Positions 47,341 to 59,995 are shown, counted from the first letter of the stretch. The stretch: 64,000 nucleotides of DNA from Epiperipatus broadwayi (GCA_028023455.1 JAQFVV010006273.1:3358142-3422141); one strand, 5' to 3'. Numbers and translations are program-made. Notes: generated by a model not told the origin, from the letters alone.

Positions 47341-47812
47341 TCATAAATACAAGCGTCAGCAGGTTTTAACGTGATTAAAACTTGTTTTTGTTTTTCATAA
47401 ATCTACCTTTAAAGGTTTCCGCAATGATATAGATTGCAGAGGCTTTGACTATGTGGAGAAGCTGAACTGAGATCAGACCCATATAGCTATCTAGTTTGTT
47501 TGGCTGAATTTGAAGACTTTATCGGTCTGAAAAATTTCATGCTTGCAAACTGATAGAAACTCTGTGCATAAACACTTGGAGTCAGTTTTTAGATCTAGTT
47601 TCTTGGCTCTGTCTTTCACTGATGATAGCAAAATAGCTTGAAATCAGCTGATCTGAAAGTGGGCTAAAACGAAAGAGATAGTTAATTCTGACTCTTTGAT
47701 CGTTTATGTAAACAAACGCTTGATCGTGTTTTTGGTAAAAACACCATCTGTTGATCATAAATACTAGTGTCAGCAGGTTTTAACATGATTAAAACTTGTT
47801 TTTGTTTTTCAT
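47217..47812 (+). repeat. 182-base direct repeats flanking 232 bases
   Basis: 47217-47398 and 47631-47812 begin AAATAGCTTGAAATCAGCTG and end TTGTTTTTGTTTTTCAT, with a handful of differences. The enclosed 232 bases are unrelated and non-coding. With the inverted arm at 47107-47216, this gives an inverted-direct-direct arrangement, as in foldback or terminal-repeat elements. Confidence 0.85.
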
Positions 47813-48456
47813 ATATATATATATAAATAAAGACTTCTGTTGTAATTAGTAATTGATCTCTCCTATATTATAAATTATGTAGAACAAACAGGTATCATTG
47901 ATTTCACTGATAATGAAGAGATAATAATAAATGGACAGATGAAATTTTGTGCTGGATTCCAAGATTATAAAAATTTAGAAAGAGACCACATATGAGATGA
48001 ATCAATAAATGAAATGAAGAAATGTGTTGGTCTGATATGGAAAATTGATCAGTGGAACTTAGGGAGACCTCAATAATGGTTGCAAATAACAGCGATAATA
48101 TAGATATAAGTATTTTTAAAGACTTTTTGATTTAGTTTTTTATTCTTGAATAGAATCATGGATACATTTCTAATTAAAATATTACATGTACCATAAGTAG
48201 TATGAAGTTGAACCAATGTTAGATCCAGGAGCATCTGAACAAAATTCCAAATATAGAATAAAATACATATAATTTAAAGTTAATTATTGATATCTTTCAT
48301 TGAATTGATATTGCTGACTGTTTATTCACATACTTATTTCCTAATATGATTAGCCAGTTCTATATATTCTTTGCATTTATTTGGCTATTATTTTATATTT
48401 AGTTGCCTGTTAAATTATATTCTTACCTTCATAAATAAATAATTTTTTAAAACTCC
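47813..48456. other. Spacer of the segmental duplication
   Basis: Single-copy AT-rich sequence between the hairpin complex and the second duplication unit; no gene or repeat seen. Confidence 0.5.
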
Positions 48457-49804
48457 AAATTATGTTGTTCGAAACAAGCACAAAGATCTCATTAAATTTA
48501 TTTTATAAAAATATTTGATTATGATAAGAAAATATACTAATTGTTTTTTTATAATTTTGTGTTTTTATTAAAACCATTTATTAGTAAACAAAATATGACA
48601 AAATAGTAGATAAATAATGAGTCGGATCAAGGCAAATCAATCTAAATTATTTAATTTGAAAGAATGTATCAGAAAAGGATCATACCCAGAAATTAGAATC
48701 TCATTAATTCTTGATCATCTATTGTGGATTACTAGATGTAAGCTAGTATTTAATCATCAAAATTTTAATCCTATTAACTTCATGCTGAACAATATAAAGA
48801 AAACAAGAACAAGAGATAGCCTGATAACCCCTGAGGTTATTTTTACCATGACTTGGGATATACTGGATTTATCCTCTCCATGGCCCAACCAATAACAAGA
48901 TGCTCCAAAAAAGAGAAAACAGACTCAAATTCAGGAAAACCAAATGAAGGAATGAGAAAACACTTTGAACAAAATATGTATCAAATAACCTTTAATGTAA
49001 TAATGTAATCTTTAATAAATTATTTTGGAAAAAAATATGAAACTTTGAACAAACACATACATATAAATATGTTACAGTGAGTTTATAATCTGGTGTGACA
49101 TTTAGGCGTGTTTCAATGTAATTTGTCTCATTATGAGATGTGAATACATACATGGTCACCCTATAATATATATAATGCAAATAAAATAACACACTCACAA
49201 TAACAAATTTCACAAAATACAATCATTTTTATGAAGTGGTACAATTTAGCGTGGTGTACTAACAAGAGGTACGTGAGCCAAAAAAGGTTGGGAAATGCTG
49301 ATCTATATTATGCAAGGATGAGTGAATTGCCATCCAAAATTAATAGTATGATCTGAGCTAACAAAACTTATAAAGATATTGAAACGTATTTATTATGTTA
49401 AGATCTAAGAAATGATTTCTGTCTAATGAATTTTATATATTCCACTTTGGTTTAAAGATGTTTTATGTTTACCTAAATATTAGTGCATACAGTAATATGG
49501 ATCTAAAAGCAAAATCCTTCATTTTTATTAGAAATAAAGTACCAAAAAGGGATTCAAACCCGGTACATGTGAAAAGGTTATAAGATATAACTGTGTCTAG
49601 ATTCAGATAATCTAATGGCGCCCTGCTAGACCATATTCACTTGTGATTTATTTAAATATGCATTTGACATCAAACCAAGAGATGAAAGTGAACAAAATCT
49701 ACTGTCTGTATACCTGAGAAGTTATTTTATTGAGTTACCAGTGTACTCACCCACTTGATGTTATTTCCTGAGTTATAATAGTTTGTTCTTAATAATTGTT
49801 TATA
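48457..49804 (+). repeat. Segmental duplication, unit 2
   Basis: Copy of 45598-46934, including hAT right end (49292) and its ATCTATAT flank but no left hAT end. A 9-base tandem copy (ATGTAATA) is added near 48996-49004. As the copied hAT end retains its original flank, this is genomic duplication, not a second transposition. Confidence 0.95.
48617..48895 (+). pseudogene. LINE C-terminal fragment, duplicated copy
   Basis: The 92-residue frame is identical in protein to the one at 45758-46036; it was copied with the segmental duplication. It has no independent function that I can propose. Confidence 0.65.
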
Positions 49805-50599
49805 GTTTCTACTTGTTTATTGATGATACAATACCTGCCTAACCAAGGTTTGAAATAGGCCAGACACCTTAAATGATTAGTCTCCAGGCATTAGTGTTTC
49901 TAGGTATTGTGAGATCATGAGAAATCTAATTACAGAAATATGTTTAATTTATTCCTACTCATCATTTTAATATTTATTTACTATGGCTACTACTCAGGTA
50001 TCTTAATTCCTTTGATCACCGTTTATTTTAGTTACAATTTAATTCTTTTGATCAAGTTTATCATAATATTACAATATAATTCTTTTGATCTATCATAACC
50101 TTACAGCTGCTTCTGTAAATTGGTTATCACAAAAATCAAAAATAAGAATTTTATTGGCTTAATTTTTTTATAGTTAAGCAAATATATTCAGTGCTGTCAT
50201 TAGTTATATAGCATAGAATATAATCAATATTAAATACAAAGTTTTTCGTATTACTGTTTAAGAGAAAATTTAATTTTATAAATCGTTTCTTTAAATGGAT
50301 TCCCAAGCAGATTCTTATCAATGCTTGTTATAAAATACACTTATATTTTGCCATTATTTTTATTAAGAAATAAAGCTATCAAATTGTTTAAATAAACAGA
50401 GGTGTTTACATACATAAAATAAATAATTTAATACAGAATAGAATTATAAATCTAACATTACAATACTAAAATATTTAAAATGAAAGTAATTATATTTAAA
50501 ATTACACTTTAACTTAAGGGATAGAACAAATACCTCTTACATGTTATATTTTATGAATGTGAAAATTTGTATATTTAGATTTAATAAAGTAATCATACT
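49805..50599. other. AT-rich stretch, nothing recognised
   Basis: No supported gene. AATTCTTTTGATCA-like phrases recur around 50010-50090 (three times), a minor local repeat. Confidence 0.45.
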
Positions 50600-50830
50600 T
50601 TCCTCACCAGTGCCATTAAACAGAGATGTTTAATTTGCAAGGATACTCTAGACACTTAAGATTGGCTTATATAATTACATTTGAGTTCAGAAATAAGACA
50701 CCACTCTTATTTCCTTAAAATCTCTATCTCATGGTTGATACAAGAGTATCCCTGCAGATTGAATGCCTCTGTTTAACACACTTGTGAGAAAAGGATAATT
50801 ACTTTCTATAGTTTATTACAATTTAAAATG
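50600..50830. mobile_element. MITE family C, copy 3 (most complete)
   Basis: The ends are inverted: CCTCACCAGTGCCATTAAACAGAG (about 50606) against CTCTGTTTAACACACTTGTGAG (50766). The inside matches copies at 30358 and 39750 (CACTTAAGATTGG, ACATTTGAGTTC, AGAGTATCCCTGCAG). No coding frame. Confidence 0.6.
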
Positions 50831-51225
50831 CAGTGCTTGTAAAATGTTCAAATATTACATATTTAGATTTAGCTAAAATTGATTTAGTGAATATTTATGA
50901 AATAATATTATTTATTAAAAGCTCAATTTAAATTTAATTGAAATAAATATGAGAACTTTATAGTTTTATGATTTATTTATTTTAACTAAATGTTTGTAAT
51001 ATTATTTTAAAACCTGGAAATAAAAGTGAAGTAATTGAGAAAGATTGAAATTATTATTTTCTTCTTTATTTTTGAAAGATATTCATAAACTTTTTATCAT
51101 GATTTAACAATCTTAGCATCTATCATTTCACCCAGATAATCATGACAACCTTTTCCAAATTTTCCCAGAAAAATCAAGAAAAGTTGATGCATAATGGGAA
51201 ATATATTAAATCCAGAAATCAGCTG

Positions 51226-51321
51226 GTCGAGAAGTCAGCGCGACTACCTTGCACTTGCAGGCAGTTGCCCGGGTTGCGGGTTCGTGTCCCAGCCGATGCT
51301 ATGACACTTAAAAAAAAAAAA
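51226..51321 (+). mobile_element. tRNA-derived SINE, family S, young copy
   Basis: The 12-base target-site duplication AGAAATCAGCTG is perfect (51214-51225 and 51322-51333). Between the duplications are box A (TGGTCGAGAAG, 51224-51234), GTCAGCGCGACTACCTTGC, box B (GGTTCGTGTCC, 51279-51289), CCGATGCTATGACACTT and an A-tail of about 13. The element has no body beyond the tRNA-like head, so it is either an ultra-short SINE or a retroposed tRNA-like transcript. The perfect duplication implies recent LINE-mediated insertion. Confidence 0.92.
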
Positions 51322-51333
51322 AGAAATCAGCTG

Positions 51334-54043
51334 TCAAATCGTTATAAAAGTTGAGTTTTGGAAAAACCAGACAGTCTTCATAAATTTTTATTGCATTCAG
51401 GATCTAAGTAGGTTAAAACTTTTAAATAGACATTTTGTTGCCTTTAACATGGTTAAGTAGCCAACTAGTCTATGATTCCTTCTCATTGTACTAGGAAAAA
51501 AATGAACAACAGATAAACCAGAAATTATCTTTGATTAATTAATTATTTATTTTAAAAGATTTCATTTATTACAGTCAACTGTTAAAGAAAAATGGACAAA
51601 TTGACTTACAGAATATTGTCCCACTACTTCACACTAAATTGCTGGACTTTTTCAGGTGGAAATATTAGCAAATAGCTGATATATTTTGAAAAGTTATATT
51701 TATTAACTTCAAAGACAATAAAGCCAATTACTCAAGGCTTTAATAGGTTTATAAATGTAGATAATAACAATCAACCCTTAAGCTATCAACAATCTTATTT
51801 TAGAATCAAGGCAGTTTCCTTTAACAATAAAGGTGATACCATCTTTATTTTTAAAGGATATTGCCTTGATTACAGGTTGATATTTTTGATAGTTTACAGG
51901 TTGATAGTTAAATAAGTTGTTGATTTTATTTTCAAAATATTTTAAAATAATTGTTCTCTTCACTTCAAGATATTGTGCATATTAAGTCTCAATATTGTGA
52001 ATTTATCTCATCTCTAATTATAGAAGAAAAACTTAAATAATATTTTTTTTAAATCAAATATGCCTCAGAAACTTTGTCATTTGGAGAAATACTTAACTTT
52101 AATCTAAAAATGAATGGAAATCACACTGTTTCTGAATGATAACTATTTGCTATACAATTTGTTATACAATCAGAATTATTAGCAACATGGATTAAAGATT
52201 CTTTTGATAAAATTATAATTTTTTTCAGATGGATTGAATTGCTGTGTGCAATAAATTACAAATTTGGCACCAATGCTTAAACAAATGCCATTCCTGAATT
52301 ATAGATTATCAAAGCAAATATTAAATATGATAAAAGTTATAAACAATCTTAAAATGGATTAATGTGTTTAATGTAACTTACCTTGAATCAACAACTATGA
52401 TAAATGGAATTTATTAACTTTATGATGTATCCAGAAAGGATTATATTACAAAAATGAAATTAATTGTGCAATAAACTGATGAATTATTTAATGCATTTTA
52501 ATACAATTGCTTCTTTCATAGTTAGTTATTGTTATTATAAATGTAATAATGTTTCCTCAGATATTACTATGCTAATGTACAGGTAATATTTTTGTTTAAT
52601 ATTATTATTGGTGATACTGAATGGAATTAAATGTGATTTACCTTAGTTATAGTTTGTATAAATGTAAGTAACTATTAAACTTACATAAAACTGTACTATA
52701 TTGCAATTACTGTATGTTTTCTGAGTTCTTAAGTTTCAACATCAAAGTTAAATAGAGATAATCATCCTTATTTAGATAAGTAGATCTATAAGGAATATTT
52801 TATACATCACTTATATGTTATTACTAATATTTTAAATGCTATATAGTACTAACAAAGCATTCTAATGATGTACTTATATATTTGTTAATGAAGTATTACT
52901 CATAATGATTGAGCCTGCAAATGAATCCAGTAAAGGATTTTGAGATAAAAAAAAAACTCTTTGATGTAAATATCATTTAGGTATGTTAAGCAAAAATTGT
53001 ACTTGCTTTTTTTAAAATGAATGAAAACCCCAGTATTATCAAACGGGATTGATTAATAATTAATTAGTTAGTAAAACAAACTAATTAAGAGCCATTTAAA
53101 ACATTTATTATTGATCATTACGATGATTATTATCTTTCAGTATTAAAACTGAAGATTATTTTTGAAATAACGAACGATGTATTCCTATTTGATATTAGTG
53201 ACATTGCAACGCTGTTTAATAATACACTTTTCTTATCCCAAGTTTAAATTAGCTTTGGAAAATAAATATTAATATTTATTAGACATTTTATATAATTTTC
53301 TTTATTAATACTGGATTACCGACATGTTATATAATTTTCTTTATTGTTATTATTCCTTTTGATAAGTTAATTTATATTGTGTAATAAAGTTATTGTTAAT
53401 TTTTAATATTTCTATTTTGTCATTATTAAAGAAGCATCAGCACTGCATATTTACAAGATAAAGATCATATTTAAGATATTAATTCATACATAAATCCATT
53501 TAGATTAAATTCATCATTATTACATTGATACTATCTGAACTATAAGATTAATTAGGTAAGATGATGCATATAAAATCCCTTTTATATTATCACGTTCTAA
53601 AATGCATAAACACACTTTATATCCATGCATTTATTTATTTTATTTTATATAATTCTGAGATAAATCATTAGTCAACTTTATATTTAAAAATTACTAGCCT
53701 TAGTTTTTAAAACTCAGATTATATTACTTATAGAATAAGAAACATTATATATGAAATTTTTTTTTGATTAAAATATGAGAAGTTTGAGAGTATACATATT
53801 ATTGAATAACCCTGAAAAATTAATTTAGAATTTTATTAACTGTAAATATATTATTAAAGTATAGAATAATTTTTGTTTATGAGGGAATATAATAAATGTG
53901 TATATATTGTAAAGTGAAAGTTAAGAATAGTCACACTCCCACATTATTGGCATACGTCTCATCTAATCTTTGGTGCAGGCTGAGATCTATTTCTATTTGG
54001 TTACAATATATATATATATATATGTGTGTGTGTGTAATTATAT
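51334..54043. other. AT-rich stretch, nothing recognised
   Basis: No frame above 65 codons and no repeat that I could support until the (TA)n(TG)n tract at about 54007-54035. Confidence 0.5.
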
Positions 54044-54259
54044 AATTGAATATTTGTAAACACAGTAATTAAATAATTAAAAAATTTTATCCACTTAGGA
54101 GCGCTTTCGATTATCCTAGTAATCATTGTCAACTAAAACTTTAAAAGGCTAACCTTTCCACAATTCCAAGATCTTAATGTTTACTAGGATAATCAAAAGC
54201 ACTCCTAAGTGGATAAAAAATTTTAATTATTTAATTACTGTATTTACAAATATTCAATT
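54044..54259. mobile_element. Hairpin MITE, family D, copy 2
   Basis: Arms 54044-54122 and 54181-54259 are almost perfect inverted complements (ATCCACTTAGGAGCGCTTTC, GATTATCCTAGTAA), with a 58-base loop that has no resemblance to the loop of the copy at 10503-10680. The element abuts the left direct repeat at 54272 through a TA tract. Confidence 0.85.
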
Positions 54260-54271
54260 ATATATATATAT

Positions 54272-54976
54272 TGAAACAGATCTGATGCTCAGATCCTTGC
54301 TTCACAGCCCACATCCAATCTCCTACCATCTAACTATATTCAAACCCACCTTCACGCATGTATATACATAGCTAATAATACATATATTTCTCTTACCTAA
54401 GATTTTAACATAAATCACGTGAACATTTACGTATTTTAACCTAAAAATATTTTTATTTAATAATATTTTCATGTGTATACGGGCGTAAGTAATAAATCTA
54501 TATATATTTCAGTGTAGGAGATTGCGAATAAATTAGTAAAGTTATATTATATATAAAGTATCATATATGAAACATTATTTTTTCATATCTAATTTTGTAG
54601 CCAGAAATGATGCAATCTTGTTAAAAAGTCTCTCGAAAACAATTACCCGGAAGATCCCTTAGATAAAAGTAAAAGATTACGATTTTGTAATAATAAAATA
54701 AACCCATTAGTGGAAATTTTGTCCATGCTAGCTTGTTTTAAAATCATAAGATTTATTTTAAAACAATCGTTCAAGAAACTGATAACAAAATTGCATTGTT
54801 TCAAAAGTCTTACCAGATAAAATATCCGGTCAAATTATTCTAGATGTACAGTAAGTGCTTAAACCGCCTCAGGTCCAGCAGTAGTTGCTAAGTTACATCT
54901 TCAAAATAAAAGTATATATACTGCTGGATTTGAATCCACAAAAGGAGGAGACCACCAAATTATGATGTTGCTATAC
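54272..54976 (+). repeat. Left terminal direct repeat
   Basis: Near its end it carries CTGCTGGATTTGAATCCAC, which looks like a tRNA T-arm on either strand, preceded by AAACCGCCTCAGGTCCAGCAG. TATATATAC lies just before. The region could contain a decayed tRNA-like sequence. Confidence 0.85.
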
Positions 54977-56949
54977 ATATTTCATGCCAGTTTTGATTCT
55001 CACTCAATGTGCCATGAGTAGGGAAATTTCGCCTTCCCCTCCGTTCTGATATGCTTTTCCCATAAGCGAAGCTCTGCATCCCGTACTGATGAACTTTATA
55101 TATTTTTCCGTAAAAGTGAAATGCTAACTACCATATAATAATGCTACCCTAGATCTAGTGAACCAATACTGATGGACTGACATGTATTAAAATCGCTCTT
55201 CCAAATAGCAAGGTAAAAAGAACTTTGACCGCTCGTAATTCTCAAATCCTGTCTTCTCTGTAATATCTATTATATTTTCCAATCATATATATTAAAAGTC
55301 TTCAAAATATGTAATTCTTATATCTCTATATAACTAATCACTGTTAAACCTCTTATAAAATGTTTTCTTTTCTTTTATTTCCAAGCGGCAAATAATTTTC
55401 ATTTAGATTTATGTATTTATATTTTAAAAAGAAATGCCAATGATATTACTAAAATCACCAGCATATAATTTATTTTCATTTTCCCCACCCATCATTATCG
55501 GGTAATTAACTTATAACTTAATCAAAACAAGTCTTATTCAACTTGCCCAGGTGCTAGCAATTTTAGATAAACAAACTAATTATTTTTTATGTTTACTGTA
55601 GAAAAACAGATTGACATCTGTTTCATAAATATTTTCCATTCTAAATAATGCGCTATCTCTTATTATTAATTTATATTATATATGTAAAACCCATCATAGC
55701 TATTACCACCACCCATTTATTTTGTATTAATTTATGTATTTTCATAAGGGCATTTATTAACCAAGATTGAGATTTATTAAATGTGTGGGAAGTTATGAAT
55801 AATATTAAGTAACATAATGTAAGGGGGGGAATCTTCAGACCTTAGTTTTACAGTTAATTAGCATTAAACATGTCTGTTTAACGAAGAAACCATACCATTA
55901 TGCCAAGTATTTCACAGTTTATGGGCAGTAAATATGTTTAGATAGTCTTTAAAGCTATAGTTATATTATGTTATTAAGCATTGCATGCATATAGGCCACT
56001 TCGTTTATATATATTCATGCTTCTTTCTCACATGGAGGTTTCGCTAAGTCGAGCCCCATTGTCATTCTCTGTGTCCTAGAAACCAGGCTGTAAAACCATC
56101 CTGTGGACACACTTGGTCATATGTGCATGCTTTATACGGGAATTGCTCTGGAAAATCCAGCCCAATAAACACATAGCCGACCGCCCTTCATCTCAACACC
56201 GATCCTGCCTACATTTGCAGAGGAAATCAGTAAATTTCGTTAATCAAATTCATGAAGCACACTCCAGGATCCATAATTGGACCACCCCAATCTGCCGCCA
56301 TGCATGCACTGCCTTTCAGTGTATTATTAGTCACCCAGAAATAGCCATAAGTTGTAATGCGATGATTTCTTTAAACAGACATATTTCCATTAGTTTACTA
56401 TGCATATCAATGTGATAAATTTAGTATCATTTATATAATTATTCATTATCCATCCCGCACATTAATTATTTATAACTCAAATTAATAATAATATTGAATA
56501 TAACAAAATGTAATATTTGCTTGTAAAATTATTTCCTTTTTAAATCAGATAAATGCTCTGTTCATCTCTTTGGGGGTGTAATAGTATTTTAGTAATGCAT
56601 TCCAATAGCGCTAATTCCTTAAGTCACACATATATTATTGGCATAGCCGCAAATATCAAGTTATTGTAAAATATGAATTAAATATATATATATAATACTT
56701 ATGAGGCTAATGTCGGATAAATAACCCTACATAATTTTTGTTATTGATCTAATAAATCTTAAATATATATATCAATTCTTGAAGCATTGCTTTCTTTTAG
56801 TTAAGTTAATATATTAAGTTATTAATTATGCTCAATTCGACTAGATGATCTCCACTAAATACATAATTAATATACTAGGTCATGAGCCTTCATTGCTCAT
56901 AAATATAGTTAGTTGTTAAGTTAGTCTATCATTAAATTTAGCCTAGAGT

Positions 56950-57167
56950 CTTTTTTGTGTCTCCGATGAGTGATGCCGGTGGTGAGAAATAAATTAAATC
57001 GATGTCATCAGGATTGTTGTTCATAATGTTATAGATCTGGGAAATAGGCAAATAGGGCAGGGTCCATGAGTGTTCCTGACCTGTGTATCTTGCGCATGAT
57101 TGGATTCGAGGTACTTTTGCCTAGATGCTAGATCTTGTAACATGAACATACAAATCCGACCGGCACA
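56950..57167 (+). repeat. Family L repeat segment
   Basis: CCTGACCTGTGTATCTTG, GAGGTACTTTTGC and ATGAACATACAAATCCGACCG match the reverse complement of 18491-18720. The similarity stops at CGGCACA (57167), the counterpart of TGTACC at 18491, so this is a true element edge. Weaker similarity continues leftward to about 56200. Confidence 0.65.
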
Positions 57168-57394
57168 GATTTTTTTTTCTTTTCCCCAGGTTTGGCACGT
57201 CAACATAGGGCTTCAAATACAAACACCCACATACCTGAGATAGTAGTAGATAGTGATAAATATAACATATTTAAAAAAAAAAAATTTTTTTTCTTCAGAC
57301 ACCCAGCTTAAAATTTTTTTTGCATATTAGTATACACTCCCTGTGAGTCATTGTTAGTATAATTATAAATAGTTTTCTCTCAGTATATATATAA

Positions 57395-58330
57395 AAATAT
57401 GTTTCCAGTAAATAGTATGTTATATATACAATAATTTTTCCCACATAAAAGTTTTAAAAGTTGTATCATTTTCACAAAACTATAAAATAAAATTAGTGGC
57501 AGTTTTGTTATCTTTTCTTTCACGTGTGTGATCTAAATAATAATAATGTTGTATAATGTTTTATTCCTTGTCTGGAAGTATTCATTACATGCATTAATTC
57601 TTGTGAGTTTTAAAGGAAGTGAAGAGAAGTGACAGCTTTTAAGGGGCTTTTACTTTCATATTAATAAAAGATAAAGAAGTGCTTTTCCCAAATAATGTTT
57701 ATAGTTTTCATAAATGCATTAGTATACATGTAAGATTCCAGTGATATAAAAGAGTGACAGCTTTTAAGGGGCTCTCACTTTCATAAGATAAAATGTGTTT
57801 TTCAAAGAAGTAAATAATATGTTATATAATGTTTTTTTTCTTAGTCATAAACGTGAAATTACATGTGGAATTCCCGTGAATAAAATAGTGGTAGCTTTTA
57901 AGGGGTCTCCACAGTTATAATAAAAATAAAAAGTATGTGTTCTAAATAGTGTTTTATATATATATAAGTTTCCATAAATGATTTTAATAACATAGTATTT
58001 TCAAGTTTACAATGTGATAAATTAGTGACAGCTTTTAAGGGGCTCTCACATTTAAAGATAAAAAGATAGGGAAGTATATGTTCTAAATAATAATGATGTT
58101 ATATATAATTTTGGTTAAATAAATATTTTATATAAATAATATTTCCAAGTCTGAGAGAGTTAAATTAGTGACAGCTTTTAAAATGCTTTCACTATTAAAA
58201 TGTAATAAAATAAATATTCTAAATAATAGCGCATATGCAGATTTTTTTTATTAATATTCATGCGTATATAACTGCCTCAGATTAATGAAAGAAATAAGTA
58301 GTGACAGTTTTTGTTATACTTCCATTCTCT
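57395..58330 (+). repeat. ~133-bp tandem repeat, seven diverged units
   Basis: The core AGTGACAGCTTTTAAGGGGC recurs at 57495, 57628, 57753, 57887, 58024, 58167 and 58300 (spacings 133, 125, 134, 137, 143, 133). The middle units keep the core almost unchanged while the outer two are diverged. Between the cores the units share TTCCA...GT...AATA words but have drifted much more. Selective retention of the core suggests a binding site or a structure rather than neutral satellite drift. Confidence 0.85.
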
Positions 58331-59273
58331 TATATATAAACATGTGCTAAAGCTATAATAATTTTTTCTCCTGTTATTGTTGTTAAGCTGTGAGTGTATA
58401 ACTATTTAAGTATATAGTTTAGAAAAGTATATGCCAGTAATAGTGGATCATCTGGTCAGATCATATAGCCCTATCCCTTTGGTTGGCACCCGGTAGCAAT
58501 ACCAATATAAATTTGCCAATAGGTGGTAGAGTTATTAGAATAAAAATAGTTTAAAAGCAATGATTCATAATACAAAAGTTATATAGAGTTTTTTTTCCCC
58601 AAAATATGTGTATCAAGTTTATCAATGCAATCGCTAATAAATCATTTTGTTAAGATGTTTCAGGTGCTGAAGAACAACCCATAAACAAGCAACAAAGCAA
58701 GACATAAAGAAGGCCAGGTAGAAGTCACAATAATTATTATTATATACTTTGCATTGAAAAGCTAGATAATAAATAATCAGTATATATATGTATTTTTCTC
58801 AGTAAAAGGCTAGATCTAGAAATTATTAATATTAAGAAATAAAAGGTGGGATAGCAATCGTTATTTAAATGAATGTAAATTAAGTATGGGAGTGAAAGAT
58901 TAGAATAAGAGGAAGAGTGTAGAATGGGGGGAAGAGAAGCTGGATGGATAGAACATGACAACATGGATACTCAATGATAAATGACTTCGGACTTTTGTTT
59001 TATATATATTGTAGGATAGTTTTATTTTTTTTATTTATGTCACATGAAGATAGAGTGAAAGTAAATTTTTTTTCTCAGTAATACAGCAGATAGTTAGAGT
59101 ATTCTATCATAAATGAAAGTCAAAACAGGGTAGCGCTCGGGCAGATCAAAATAAAATTTTTTTTAGATACATCGCCAATCCACAAATTGTTCTTTAGTTA
59201 CCTGGACATCAAGTAAAAGATTTTTTTTCTTTTTTTAAACATTTTTTCATTTTTTTCAGTAAGTTCAGGAAAA

Positions 59274-59995
59274 TGAAGCAGATCTGATGCTCAGATCCTT
59301 GCTTCACAGCCCACATCCAATATCCTACCATCTAACTTATATTCAAACCCACCTTCATGCATGTATATACATAGCTAATAATACATATATTTCTCTTGCC
59401 TAATATTTTAACATAAATCACATAAACATTTATGTATTTTAACCTAAAAATATTTTTATTTAATAATATTTTCATGTGTATAGGGGCGTAAGTAATAAAT
59501 CTATATATATTTCAGTGTAGGAGATTGCGAATAAATTAGTAAAGTTATATTATATATAAAGTATCATATATGAAACTTATTATTTTTTCATATGTAATTT
59601 TGTAGCCAGAAATGATGCAATCTTGTTAAAAAGTCTCTCGAAAACAATTACCCAGAAGATCCCTTAGATAAAAGTAAAAAATTACAATTTTGTAATAATA
59701 AAATAAACCCATTAGTGGAAATTTTGTTCATGCTAGCTTGTTTTAAAATCATAAGATTTATTTTAAAACAATCGTTCAAGAAACTGATAACAAAATTGCA
59801 TTGTTTCAAAAGTTTTTCAAAAGTCTTACCAGATAAGAAAATATCCGGTCATATTATTCCAGATGTACAGTAAGTGCTTAAACCGCCTCAGGTCCAGCAG
59901 TACTTGCTAAGTTACATCTTCAAAATAAAAGTATATATACTGCTGGATTTGAATCCACAAGGGGAGGAGACCATTAAATAACTATGTTGTTATAT
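59274..59995 (+). repeat. Right terminal direct repeat
   Basis: It matches 54272-54976 with a few percent of differences, including an internal short duplication of TTTCAAAAGT near 59805-59825 and a few extra bases near 59836. Confidence 0.85.

Larger units (their letters stand above)
54272..59995. mobile_element. Non-coding element with 0.7-kb terminal direct repeats
   Basis: Direct repeats 54272-54976 and 59274-59995 are highly similar and both begin TGAA-CAGATCTGATGCTC. They enclose 4.3 kb without any frame above 100 codons. The arrangement fits a non-autonomous LTR retroelement (LARD-like): LTRs, then internal non-coding RNA. No convincing primer-binding site follows the left repeat, and only a short purine run (AGGAAAA) precedes the right one. 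A tandem array (57395-58330) and a segment of family L (56950-57167, inverted relative to 18491) lie inside. Alternative: a plain segmental duplication. Confidence 0.55.

Noticed and set aside
54900-54976. Primer-binding site after the left terminal repeat
   Set aside because: The sequence following the repeat does not begin with TGG complementary to a tRNA 3' end, so LTR status could not be confirmed this way.
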